From: Tragulus kanchil
Taxonomy: Eukaryota; Chordata; Mammalia; Artiodactyla; Tragulidae
Direction: 5' to 3'
DNA: 64,000 nt
Assembly: GCA_022376925.1 (NCBI GenBank)
Contig: JAIOJX010000025.1
Span: forward strand, 137,165,301-137,229,300
The notes beneath the pieces were generated by a model that searched no databases, was not told the DNA's origin, and saw nothing but the letters and a program-made list of their open reading frames with translations. Shown here in pieces: positions 22,681 through 32,695 of this stretch. A program made the translations under genes and the position numbers. The number at the start of each line of letters is the position of its first letter. The first letter of the stretch is position 1.

Positions 22681-24122
22681 CTACCCGAGTGTGTGGGAAA
22701 CAGCAAAGCAGGTGCACAGGGCTCGTGAGTAGGTACACTTCATGGGGACAGAGAATTCCTAGAGCATAACACAGAGGGAATCAGCATGGAGAACCTGTAA
22801 TCTCAGGCAAAAGGTGATATCACAGGTAAATTTTCATTCCAAATATGAATTTGATGGACATATTTCATAGAATAAAATACTCCACTGAACATCCCCATTG
22901 ATTTCATGAGGCATAAAATTAATCTGTTCAAATACACGAATTTAACAAATTGGCCTAGAAAAATCTTTTCTTTATTTTCAAAAATGAAAATCAGGGGCTT
23001 AGCTACTGCTGAAATCAACTGCCACAAACCTAACATCTTAAAACAACACAAATTTATTAATATTACAGTTCTGAGGTTAGAAGTCTGAGATGAGTCTTAC
23101 AGAAGTAAAATCATTATTTTGGAGAAAACTTCTTTTTAGAGGCTCCAGGAGAGAAGGTTCCCTTGTCCTTTCCATCTTCTAAAGGTCACCTGAATTTCTT
23201 GGTTTGTGGCCCCTTCCTTCACCTTCAAAGTGCATCTCCCTTGAACCCCAGCTTCTTTCATCAAATCTCTTTTTTCTGCCTTTGATCCTCTTGCTTCCCC
23301 CTTATAAGGACTGTTGTGATTTACACTGGACACAGCTGGGTAATCCAGGATCATCTCTCCACTTTGAGAGCCTTAAAACCCCAGCTGTAAAGTCTCTTTT
23401 GTGTAACTTAACATATTCACAAGTTCTGGGGATTGGGACATGAACATATTCAGAAATATATTATTCTGTCTTGAGAAGACTACCCTCTCAGTATTCTTGC
23501 CTGGAGAATCCCATGAATAGAAAAGCCTGGCAGCTAAAGTCCATGGGGTCGCATAGAGTCAGACATGCTGAAGTGACTTAGCATGCATGCATGCATTATT
23601 CTATCTACAACACGTTTCAGCAAAGGTCTAATGAAGTGACCCCGAACCGTCAGCATCAGCATCAGCATCAGATGGAAATTTGTTAGAAACACAAATTCTC
23701 AGCCCTCATCCCAGACCTACTGGATCAGAAACTCTGGTGAGGCCCAGCGATCTGCACTACAGAAAGCCCTCCAGGTAACCTGATGCACACTAAAGCCATT
23801 TGAGAGATACTACCCGAGTGTGTGGGAAACAGCAAAGCAGGTGCACAGGGCTCGTGAGTAGGTACACTTCATGGGGACAGAGAATTCCTAGAGCATAACA
23901 CAGAGGGAATCAGCATGGAGAACCTGTAATCTCAGGCAAAAGGTGATATCACAGGTAAATTTTCATTCCAAATATGAATTTGATGGACATATTTCATAGA
24001 ATAAAATACTCCACTGAACATCCCCATTGATTTCATGAGGCATAAAATTAATCTGTTCAAATACACGAATTTAACAAATTGGCCTAGAAAAATCTTTTCT
24101 TTATTTTCAAAAATGAAAATCA

Positions 24123-24368
24123 GGGGCTTCCCTGGTGGTCCAGTGGGTAAAGAGTCCGCCTTGCAGTACAATGGGGACCGGTTCGAACCCTGGCCAGGGA
24201 AGATCCTGTGGGCCACGGAGCGGTTGGACCCGTGTGTCCAATCATGAGCCAGTGCTCTGGAGCGCATACACCTATAGTTGGTGCTCTGCAAGGAGAGAGG
24301 CCACTGTGATGGGAGGCCCACACATGCCAAAGAATAAAGATGGATGAAAATAATAAATAAATAAAACA
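24123..24368 (+). mobile_element. CHR-like SINE
   Basis: The plus-strand head has AAAGAGTCCGCCTTGCAG and a box B-like GGTTCGAACCC. The body is more diverged (CACACATGCCAAAGAATAAA) and the tail is AATAATAAATAAATAAAA. It lacks the C-rich tract, so it fits the AT-tail group or an older branch. Confidence 0.88.
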
Positions 24369-24369
24369 G

Positions 24370-25013
24370 AGCTCATGGCATGAAGTTGAGGAAAAAAAAA
24401 AATCAAAAATTATTCTAAGAATTTTCAGGCTAAAGACATAATTTCTTATATATTCAAAATAAAAAATAGAGAACTATTCAATGGATTAATTAATATTTTC
24501 ATTCCGGAATGTCTTCCTCAAATTAGCTATAACAATAGCTGTAATTCATCATCAATTTTACTATTTTCATTTTTTCTTCTAATGAGCAGCACAGTGAGGA
24601 ATTCTTAAAAACACTATTATCTCTAGATGGATAGGCCCTCCAAAGAATCACAGGTGACTTCCCAGGAGGGGTGATTAACAGCAGAGGACAATTGTCTTTC
24701 CAAAGGCAGCGAACTGGGACCATTTCAAACTGTGCTCTCCTAGAGGCAAACAGGAAACAGGAAGCTCTCTGTCAGCCACTCTTTCCTTGCCCCAGAGCAG
24801 GAAAAGCAATAGGAGGAGCCATATCAGTTACTTTGACTTAGCCCAGGAAACAAGACGGCTTATTCATTTGCAGACCTGGGCTGCTAGGTACAGTGCACCT
24901 GCAATCCACTATAACTCTCCCTGACAGCCAGATAACATTCATTCAGTTTTAATGCTGAGGAAATGAAAAGGAATGTTACTCAAAACACATTTACTAGGCT
25001 TTACACAAAAGAA
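24370..25013. other. Intergenic sequence, nothing recognised
   Basis: AT-rich at first, then mixed. No coding frame above 66 codons and no recognised repeat. Confidence 0.45.
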
Positions 25014-25238
25014 GGGGCTTTCCAGGTGGCAACGGAGTTAAACTGCCTGCCTGCCAATTCAGGAGACATAAGAGACCCAGGTTTGGTCCCTGGGTCAGGA
25101 TGATCCACTGAAGGAGGGCATGGTAACCCACTCCAGTATTCTTGCCTGAAGAATTCCAAGGACAGAGCAGGCTGGTGGACTATAGTCCACAGGGATGCAA
25201 AGGGTTAGACACAACTGAAGCAACTTAGCAGCAGCAAA
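25014..25238 (+). mobile_element. Bov-tA SINE
   Basis: The head GGGGCTTTCCAGGTGG is followed by the Bov-A unit (CCAGTATTCTTGCCTGAAGA; GGTTAGACACAACTGAAGCA) and a CAGCAGCA end. Older copy with several substitutions. Confidence 0.9.
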
Positions 25239-25409
25239 CAAAAGGGAGGATCGTTTTGTCATCTGTAGAAGTCTTTTGCTGGGCCCCAGACTCCGCTGGG
25301 TGAACACCACCCTAAATCACCCTAGCACACCACTATAAAAACTCATAATGAGCAGAAACAGTAAGACAAGTTACAGAGTCCCCTAGTAAATGTAACAATA
25401 CCAAGAGAA

Positions 25410-25540
25410 TACAGACATGGGTTGCCATGTACTCCTCCAGGGGATTTTCCCAAGCCAGGGATTGAACACGTGTCTCTGGGGGTCCCTGCATTGGCAGGTA
25501 GCTTTTTTTTTCACTACTGAGCCACTTGGGAAACTAGTCC
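25410..25540 (-). mobile_element. Partial Bov-tA (tRNA head side)
   Basis: The minus-strand fragment shows GGGTTGCCATG...CTCCAGGGGATTTTCCC and GCATTGGCAGGTAG...CACTACTGAGCCACTTGGGA. The Bov-A end is missing. The copy at 26556-26690 comes from duplication 8. Confidence 0.75.
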
Positions 25541-26406
25541 ATGCTTCCACATAACTTCCTGTACCGTAGCCCCCTGGATTGGGTACTTCAGTGCACCCAC
25601 AGCTTGTTGTGTTTGCATTTCTTTGCAAAGTTGAACAACGCACCAAAACAAACCTGAGTTTAGAAGTAGAAGAGAGCTAAGTGCTGAATGTGGCAACGTA
25701 TGACAGTTTATAAGTGTCACCATGACTAAACCCTTGAAAACTTCTCTTTAGGTACTAAAAAGGGTCTACATAGGATCTACCTCACACATAGTATAAGAGA
25801 TCCCATGCTTTGAGAGCATAGTCATAGAAGAAAAAAAGGAGAATTCAAGTCATATAACAGGTGCCATTCATTAACTCAAATGCTAGTTCTGATTAGGGCT
25901 AAGTCAAACCAACTGGCCATATGATTTAAAATATTTCCAAATGTGTTTTTTTTCCTCCAGCCTTCTCCATTAGCAATGGCATCAGCAACCCAGATATCCA
26001 AAGGGGAACTCACTGATCCATTCTTGCTTTTCCCTCTCCTTTACCATATCCTACCCTCTTTACACACACGTGCAGTTTCAATCACTTGAGACCCTTTCTC
26101 ATTCCACCCCTGAGACACGCTCCCCTCTGCCTCACTCCCTTCATGGTGCCCTACTTTTGGTCCCAATCATATTTCCCTTTGGACTATAAACACTGCCTCT
26201 TGACTCATGGCCAAATCCTTGCAACCTCGACCAGAAGGGCCAAACTCCCTCAACACAGTAGCCCAAGTGTCCCTCACGAGTGCCTCTCACTCCCCAAGGA
26301 AAAGTCAAGGGTCGCCTCATCTATGTTTCCACATCATTCTCTTTTGATTTTAACATAATCAATGTATAAAAGTGTTTTCTTGAGTTATCACTGGCCTATA
26401 ACAAAA
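25541..26406. other. Intergenic sequence, nothing recognised
   Basis: Ordinary mixed-composition DNA, repeated at about 26691-27552. A 90-codon frame at 26086-26358 is proline/serine-rich without motif or splice context, and I regard it as chance. Confidence 0.4.
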
Positions 26407-27638
26407 GTCATCTGTAGAAGTCTTGCTGGGCCCCAGACTCCGCTGGGTGAACACCACCCTAAATCACCCTAGCACACCACTATAAAAACTCATAATGAGC
26501 AGAAACAGTAAGACAAGTTACAGAGTCCCCTAGTAAATGTAACAATACCAAGAGAATACAGACATGGGTTGCCATGTACTCCTCCAGGGGATTTTCCCAA
26601 GCCAGGGATTGAACACGTGTCTCTGGGGGTCCCTGCATTGGCAGGTAGCTTTTTTTTTCACTACTGAGCCACTTGGGAAACTAGTCCATGCTTCCACATA
26701 ACTTCCTGTACCGTAGCCCCCTGGATTGGGTACTTCAGTGCACCCACAGCTTGTTGTGTTTGCATTTCTTTGCAAAGTTGAACAACGCACCAAAACAAAC
26801 CTGAGTTTAGAAGTAGAAGAGAGCTAAGTGCTGAATGTGGCAACGTATGACAGTTTATAAGTGTCACCATGACTAAACCCTTGAAAACTTCTCTTTAGGT
26901 ACTAAAAAGGGTCTACATAGGATCTACCTCACACATAGTATAAGAGATCCCATGCTTTGAGAGCATAGTCATAGAAGAAAAAAAGGAGAATTCAAGTCAT
27001 ATAACAGGTGCCATTCATTAACTCAAATGCTAGTTCTGATTAGGGCTAAGTCAAACCAACTGGCCATATGATTTAAAATATTTCCAAATGTGTTTTTTTT
27101 CCTCCAGCCTTCTCCATTAGCAATGGCATCAGCAACCCAGATATCCAAAGGGGAACTCACTGATCCATTCTTGCTTTTCCCTCTCCTTTACCATATCCTA
27201 CCCTCTTTACACACACGTGCAGTTTCAATCACTTGAGACCCTTTCTCATTCCACCCCTGAGACACGCTCCCCTCTGCCTCACTCCCTTCATGGTGCCCTA
27301 CTTTTGGTCCCAATCATATTTCCCTTTGGACTATAAACACTGCCTCTTGACTCATGGCCAAATCCTTGCAACCTCGACCAGAAGGGCCAAACTCCCTCAA
27401 CACAGTAGCCCAAGTGTCCCTCACGAGTGCCTCTCACTCCCCAAGGAAAAGTCAAGGGTCGCCTCATCTATGTTTCCACATCATTCTCTTTTGATTTTAA
27501 CATAATCAATGTATAAAAGTGTTTTCTTGAGTTATCACTGGCCTATAACAAAAAGCACCAATCTTAAGGGTACATCTTGACTACTTTTTACCTATGTGCA
27601 CAACCTGGACCCAGATCAAGACATCAAACATTTCAGCA

Positions 27639-27975
27639 GGGGCTTCCCTTGGTGGTCGAGTGGGTAAGGACACCGCCTTGCAGTGCAAGGGGTGCTGGTT
27701 CAAGCCCTGGCCTGGGAAGATCCCACGTGCCGCTGAGCGGCTGGACCTATGTGTCCAATTACCAAGCCGGAGCTCTGGGGCACATGCACCCAGAGCCAGT
27801 GCTCTGTGACAACAGACGCCACCACGATGGGAGGCCCACAGGAGCCAAAGAACAAAGACAGATGAAAATAGAGAAATGAAAGACCAACAGAAGTGGCCCG
27901 CCCACTTCCCTCCCTCCCCAACCCGACCTCCGCCCAAAATAAATAAATAAATAAATAAATCTTTTAAAAAAAAGA
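27639..27975 (+). mobile_element. Young CHR-like SINE (GC-tail) with exact target-site duplication
   Basis: Full-length element with head, body, CCCGCCCACTTCC...CCCC tract and (AAAT)n tail. It is flanked by an exact 13 bp duplication, AAACATTTCAGCA, at 27626-27638 and 27976-27988. The head has an extra T (CCCTTGGTGG). Confidence 0.93.
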
Positions 27976-27999
27976 AAACATTTCAGCAACTCCTCCAAG

Positions 28000-28090
28000 T
28001 TCTCCCATCCAAGTACTAACCAGGCCCAGCACTGCTTAGTTTCCAAGATCAGACGAGATCAGGTGTGTTCAGGGTGGTACGGCCATAGAC
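28000..28090 (-). pseudogene. 5S rRNA retropseudogene, 3' truncated
   Basis: The minus strand from 28090 reads GTCTATGGCCGTACCACCCT and follows mammalian 5S rRNA to TTGGATGGGAGA at about 28001: roughly the first 90 of 121 nucleotides, with a few substitutions. The last third, including part of the C box of the internal promoter, is missing. CCTCCAAG flanks both sides (27992-27999 and 28091-28098), consistent with retrotransposition. No A tail is present. Confidence 0.9.
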
Positions 28091-28410
28091 CCTCCAAGCT
28101 CTCTTTACCCCTTTCTCAGTTAAAACTTTGCCACCCAGAGGTAACCACTATTCTAACTTCTATCACCCTAGATTAATTGGTCTATTTTTTTTAATTGTAT
28201 AATGGAATCACACAGTATGTACTCTTCTCTGTGGTGCTCTATTTTATGAATGCACCATGTATCCATTCTGTGAACAGGTATTTGGGATGCTTCAATTTGG
28301 GGGGCTATTATAAATAGAGCTGTCATGAATATTAGTGTACATATTTTTTGAGGACACATGCACTGTGTCTGTTGGGTGTATATTGAGAAGTGGAATTGTT
28401 AGATCATAGG

Positions 28411-28412
28411 GC

Positions 28413-28445
<33 letters not shown>

Positions 28446-28448
28446 TAT
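28411..28448. repeat. (TA)n(CA)n microsatellite
   Basis: A run of TA dinucleotides followed by CA dinucleotides and a few more TA, just after the L1M fragment. Confidence 0.9.
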
Positions 28449-28771
28449 ATGCAGGGTGACACATGCCTACCCTAAGCCCTGTTAACACCTCAGTCACCCA
28501 AATCAAGGTGGAATATTCAAATCAGTTCCTTATATTCCTTGGTCCCCAGAGAGTTTCCCAAAAGTCCATTTGCATCTCTCTGCCTGGTATTACTGAGTTT
28601 TAAACTTGCTGATATGTATTTGGTCCGCGATTAAATTGCTGGCAAATTTAACAGGCTAGGAAACTTCAAAAGTTTCAACTCTTTTTTCTTCCCCTCTGCA
28701 ACTCTGTGCAGATTTATTCTGAAACGTGCTAAGGGAAACCATGCTCATTAACTATTCATTCTGTTTTTTAG

Positions 28772-28879
28772 GTGGAATCAATTAGTTCTGAAGTCCTCCA
28801 CCTCAGCCCGGAGATAGAAAAGGCCTCCCAGAGAAACACCCGAAAAAGATACACGGCCCTTGATCTGTTTGCGCAGATG
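28772..28879 (+). other. Candidate coding exon, gene unidentified
   Basis: A polypyrimidine-like stretch ending CTGTTTTTTAG (28761-28771) precedes an open frame starting GTGGAATCAATT. Ending at CAGATG before GTGGGT, the exon would be 108 bp, or 36 codons in phase 0 on both sides. The peptide contains SPEIEKASQRNTRKRYTALD and is hydrophilic and compositionally protein-like. The other two plus frames stop early. The frame itself stays open to a stop at 28960. I do not recognise the protein, and it could be a chance frame. Confidence 0.3.
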
Positions 28880-29069
28880 GTGGGTATTAGTTACACAAAC
28901 ACATGGAGAGAAGATAGGATTACGGTAGGAAGTTCTCCAAAGTCCTCCAGCGCTCCCTGAGAGTGAACTTCTTTTCCTTCCTGTTTTCGCTTCTGAGTCT
29001 TCAAATTTTCACTGCCCTTGTATTTCTGCGAGTGTCATGGCATCAGCCACTTTCTACTCCTTCTCACAG

Positions 29070-29172
29070 GGACAAGTCTCTGCATTTTGATGTTGCTTCT
29101 AATAAAACATTGATTCCAGACAGTTTCAGCAACTACATCCAAAAGAAGCCCTCTGCAAACCTGAAACCATAA
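29070..29172 (+). other. Candidate terminal coding exon, gene unidentified
   Basis: A pyrimidine-rich acceptor, CTACTCCTTCTCACAG, ends at 29069. The frame starting with GAC at 29071 then encodes 33 residues (DKSLHFDVASNKTLIPDSFS, continuing to ANLKP) and ends in TAA at 29170-29172. This frame needs an upstream exon ending in a two-base remainder, which the plausible donor of the exon at 28772-28879 does not supply. The two are therefore not obviously neighbours in one transcript. Confidence 0.22.
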
Positions 29173-30735
29173 CCCTCCCTGAGCTAAAAGTAGAACAAAA
29201 CTTCCAAAGACCAAGCTGCAAAAACCTATGCAGATAGAAGATATACAAGACTATTATTTCCTTTTACCTCGAGAAGCATTAACAAAATGTAAATGTCTTT
29301 TTGATTTTAAATGAAGATTTCCTTTTAATTGAGAGACTCGATGTGTCTGAGCTACTCACTTGTTGCAAGCCTATTCAGGAGGAGAGATTTCATGGAAAAC
29401 ATTCTGATGTGGCAGCAGGCAGCCTTTCTGTGCAATTAGGCACCTTAAGAAAATGCTTCTAAAATGCGTCCCACAAATAAGCATTTCTGAATACCCTAAG
29501 GCAAAAGTCACCAGCATGCAGCTTTCAATTCCCCCTCTCAAAATCACAGTAAAATGATTGCTACTAAGTCACTGAAACCTAGCAAATACTGTGACTCACC
29601 CTGGGACAGGGGTCAAGTTACCATTGGTAGAGCAGGACACACAGCATAATAATCTGGCTACTTCTTTAGGAAAGCCTCAGGCAGTTTTAATAAAGTCATC
29701 TGTCCTCTGACATTTGTATACGATTTACAAATGTCCCACCCAATCCTCTCTGCCAAATCGTGATGCCACTTACCCCTCAGGATTCCTGATAAAGATGGCT
29801 TCTAACCACCAGCTCAATGCCTTTTAATTTAAATATCAAAAATATCAAAGGAAGTACATTTAATATTTAATTTAATTTAGTATTAATTTAATTTAAATAT
29901 CAAAGAAGTATAGACATTGGAGGTGCTTTAATTATCATTGAAAACAAAATATGTAATTCATAGCTGTCTGCATGTTTCCTACAAATTGTAGCCAAAGGAA
30001 CCTTGCCCTCTTCAAACTCTTTTATCTTAGGTCTCACTTTCCTCACCTGTTACTTTTGCACCTACCTCTATCTTTTCTTCTCCTTCCTTTCTCACAACAC
30101 ACACACACACACACACACACACACGTATGCATGAACCTTCCTGAATTGGAATACTTGTCCCCACAATACCATGACACCACACCTAACTGATGTAGCTGAT
30201 CTGAACAACCTCAGACTATGTAATTGTTCAAACTAACCCAACATGTTAGCCTCTTGGGAGTACCACTCTGCACCAAGCAAGTACCCCCTCTACACATCCC
30301 TTCCAGGTCCAAGTTCCAAAGAGACAGCAGAGATCACACTGTCATCCAACTTACAGAATGACTACCATTCAACAGACACCATATTTTTCAAAATAATTTG
30401 ACACAGAAAGATTAAAGTAACAACACCAAGTCTAATAATGATGATTACAGTAAATCACGTAAAACCCAACTCTACTAATACTAATTTTATTTTGTGTATT
30501 TAATTTTACAAAAACGAATATACCACATGTACACATTAATTTTACATTTGTCTTTTTCCACTTAACATTATACTAAACATTTTCACATTTCCACATAGTC
30601 ATGTTTATACTGACTGCACAATATTTTTACCTAAAATTCATTTAATTTTGTCATTAGTAATGTCAACTGTTTATCTTGTCTATTCTAAGACTATGCTGCT
30701 AAGTTGCTTCACTTAATATACAATAAGCATAAATA
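29173..30735. other. Intergenic sequence with short local repeats
   Basis: Mostly unrecognised DNA. TTTAATTTAAATATCAAA occurs at about 29823 and again at about 29887 within an AATTTAAT-rich patch. A (CA)n run lies at 30096-30124. No gene signal. Confidence 0.5.
30096..30124. repeat. (CA)n microsatellite
   Basis: About 14 uninterrupted CA units following a pyrimidine-rich stretch. Confidence 0.95.
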
Positions 30736-30942
30736 TGTTGTTAGTCGTTCAGTCATGTCTGACTCTTTGTGACCCACTGGACTATCAGTCCACCAGACTC
30801 CTCTTTCCATAGAATTCTCCAGGCATAAATACTGGAGTGGATAGCCATTCCCATCTCCAGGGGATCTTCCTGACCTTGGGGTTGACCCCAGGTTTCCTGT
30901 ACTGCAGGCAGTTATTTACCATCTGAGCCACCGGTGGAACCC
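30736..30942 (-). mobile_element. Bov-tA SINE
   Basis: The minus-strand Bov-A unit (TTAGTCGTTCAGTCATGTCT; GACTCTTTGTGACCCACTGG) and tRNA head (ATTTACCATCTGAGCCACCG) are both present. Moderately diverged. Confidence 0.9.
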
Positions 30943-31081
30943 AAAGATAAATATATCAAAATATTAATAAATAGTTGTTCCAGGGGATAGACCACTGGGT
31001 AATTTTTCTGTTTTTGTGCATCTTAAATTTTCTATAATGAACATGTATCTTTTTATGTTAAGACTTTATCTAAGAATATCA

Positions 31082-31410
31082 GTAGGGCGTCCCTGGTGGT
31101 CCAGTGGGTAAGGACACCGCCTTGCAGTACAAGGGACGCTGGTTCGAGCCCTGGCCTGGGAAGATCCCATGTGCCACGGAGCAGCTGGACCGATGTGTCC
31201 AATTACCGAGCCGGAGCTCTGGAGCGCATGCGCCCAGAGCCGGCGCTCTGCGGCGACAGACCTCACTGCGATGGGAGGCCCCCGGGAGCCAAAGAACAAA
31301 GACGGATGAATATAGAGAAATGAAAGACCAATAGAAGTGACCCGCCCATCCCCCTCCCTATCCCACCCCCCAAAAAGATAAATAAATAAATGTTTAAAAA
31401 AAAAAAAAAA
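31082..31410 (+). mobile_element. Young CHR-like SINE (GC-tail) with exact target-site duplication
   Basis: Complete head-to-tail copy with box B-like GGTTCGAGCCC, C-rich tract, AATAAATAAATG and a long A run. The exact 10 bp duplication AAGAATATCA lies at 31072-31081 and 31411-31420. Long poly-A and low divergence suggest recent insertion. Confidence 0.93.
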
Positions 31411-31420
31411 AAGAATATCA

Positions 31421-31665
31421 CTTCTCAGGTGCTCACTATATAGCAGGCACTTTTCTAAATCATTTATATAATATTCAACCTTCTAACACTGAAGCCTCCA
31501 ACCACCCTAAAGAAATAAATACTATTACTATTCTCATTTCACAGATGAGGAAATTGAGGCACACAGCAATTAAGGAAACTACACAAAGTTACAGAGCCAA
31601 TAAGTAAAGTAGCAAGGATTTTAACTCAGGCGGTTCAACTTGAGTCTACACTCTTGCCCTTTATG
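31421..31665 (+). mobile_element. Ancient L2/MIR-class fragment
   Basis: It carries the widespread pattern CACTATATAGCAGGCAC, TTCTCATTTCACAGATGAGG, AAATTGAGGCACACAG and TTACAGAGCCAATAAGTAAA. The exact subfamily is uncertain. Confidence 0.6.
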
Positions 31666-31867
31666 CTGTATTTTTAAAAAAGAACCTGCCTTCTAAATGT
31701 ATTTAAGGTGTAACCATTTTTAAATAGCCCACTGACTGGCTTCATGTTGTAATAGGACTTTGTTATGTTATTGCCATTCTGAGATGGCTATATGCCTCAT
31801 ACAGCACCCTCTGTATCATCACCACTGCCACTTCCCTCATCCTCACTACCAATTGTACTACCACCAT

Positions 31868-32068
31868 TCCAGGTGGCTCAGTGGGTAAAGAATCTGCCTT
31901 CAATGCAGAAGGCAAGCATATACAAGTTCGATCCCCGGGTGGGGAAGATCCCCTGGAGGAGGGCATGGCAACCCACTCCAGTATTCTTGCCTGGAGAATC
32001 CCACGGATAGAGGAGCCTGGACTACAGTCCATGGGGTTGCAAAGAGACACGACTGAACACACACACAT
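31868..32068 (+). mobile_element. Bov-tA SINE
   Basis: The head CAGGTGGCTCAGTGGGTAAA is followed by AGTTCGATCCCCGGGTGG, CCTGGAGGAGGGCATGGCAA, CCAGTATTCTTGCCTGGAGA and GACACGACTGAACACACACA. It is the best-preserved Bov-tA in the window. Confidence 0.93.
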
Positions 32069-32295
32069 TGAGCTGTTAGCATGTGCAGAACACTGTACAA
32101 GGAACTTGGGGGAATACAAAGTATGTAAAACACATGTTCTTTACTCTTGAGAATATTAGAGAACAGCTTCAAAGTGTAAAGGAAGGAAGTATCACTGAAA
32201 TATGAATTGAGAATTTACATAAATATCTGAAAATTATAGGCAAAAAATAAAAACTTCTTCATTAAAGATAATGAATGAAAAATGAATGGCTTTTT

Positions 32296-32562
32296 CAAAA
32301 AGTTTGGCCTCTTTTATTGGTTTTTTATTTATTGATTTTCATCCATCTCCACTCTTCGGCCTGGGTGGGCCTCCCACCACAGTGGAGCCGCTTGCCACAG
32401 AGCACCTGATGCAGGCGCATGCACTCCAGAGTGCCGGCTCATAACCGGACAAACCCGTCCAGCCGCTCTGTGGCACGCGGGATCCTCCCGGGCCAGGGAC
32501 CGAACTGGCGCCCCCTGCATTGCAAGGCGGACTCTCCATCCACTGGATCACCAGGGAAGCCC
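32296..32562 (-). mobile_element. CHR-like SINE (AT-tail) with target-site duplication
   Basis: The minus-strand tail (reverse of AATAAAAGAGGCC) is at 32304-32325 and the head ends GGGAAGCCC at 32562. The flanks AATGAATGGCTTTTT (32281-32295) and AATGAAGGGCTTTTT (32563-32577) form a 15 bp duplication with one mismatch. Confidence 0.9.
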
Positions 32563-32618
32563 AATGAAGGGCTTTTTATTTACTTAGGATAATAGCCTCA
32601 GATCCCCTTTCCATCCTA

Positions 32619-32628
32619 CACATATATA

Positions 32629-32659
<31 letters not shown>

Positions 32660-32695
32660 TTACATATATATATATAGAAAGAGAGAGAGAGAGAT
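32619..32695. repeat. (TA)n(GA)n microsatellite
   Basis: Long TA run with a few interruptions, ending in GAAAGAGAGAGAGAGAGA. Confidence 0.93.

Larger units (their letters stand above)
21870..24129. repeat. Direct duplication 7 (unit about 1130 bp)
   Basis: Copy A is 21870-23000 and copy B 23001-24129. Differences are single-base losses in copy B (CTTGGAGAAG to CTTGAGAAG, CTCTCCAGT to CTCTCAGT near 22340-22360/23472-23490). In copy A the join falls exactly in the first GGGGCTT of the SINE that follows copy B at 24123. Confidence 0.94.
25258..27552. repeat. Direct duplication 8 (unit about 1148 bp)
   Basis: Copy A is 25258-26406 and copy B 26407-27552. Copy B starts with a shortened T run (GAAGTCTTGCTGG against GAAGTCTTTTGCTGG). 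The repeated 87-, 69- and 90-codon frames inside are shadows of this duplication, not a gene family. Confidence 0.94.
27545..28410 (+). mobile_element. L1M-type 3' UTR, split by a SINE and a 5S pseudogene
   Basis: The outer sequence has old L1 3' UTR features: CACAACCTGGACCCAGATCA, GAGGTAACCACTATTCTAAC, GGGGGCTATTATAAATAGAG, GAAGTGGAATTGTTAGATCA. Two later insertions interrupt it (27639-27975 and 28000-28090), each with its own target-site duplication. Confidence 0.65.

Noticed and set aside
25383..26870. Pairs of identical small ORFs about 1.1 kb apart, looking like tandem paralogous genes (also at 12072/13150, 42417/43517, 56565/57745 and others)
   Set aside because: The identity extends through all frames and the non-coding flanks, and the pairs coincide exactly with the duplicated DNA blocks. 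They have no domains or splice context.
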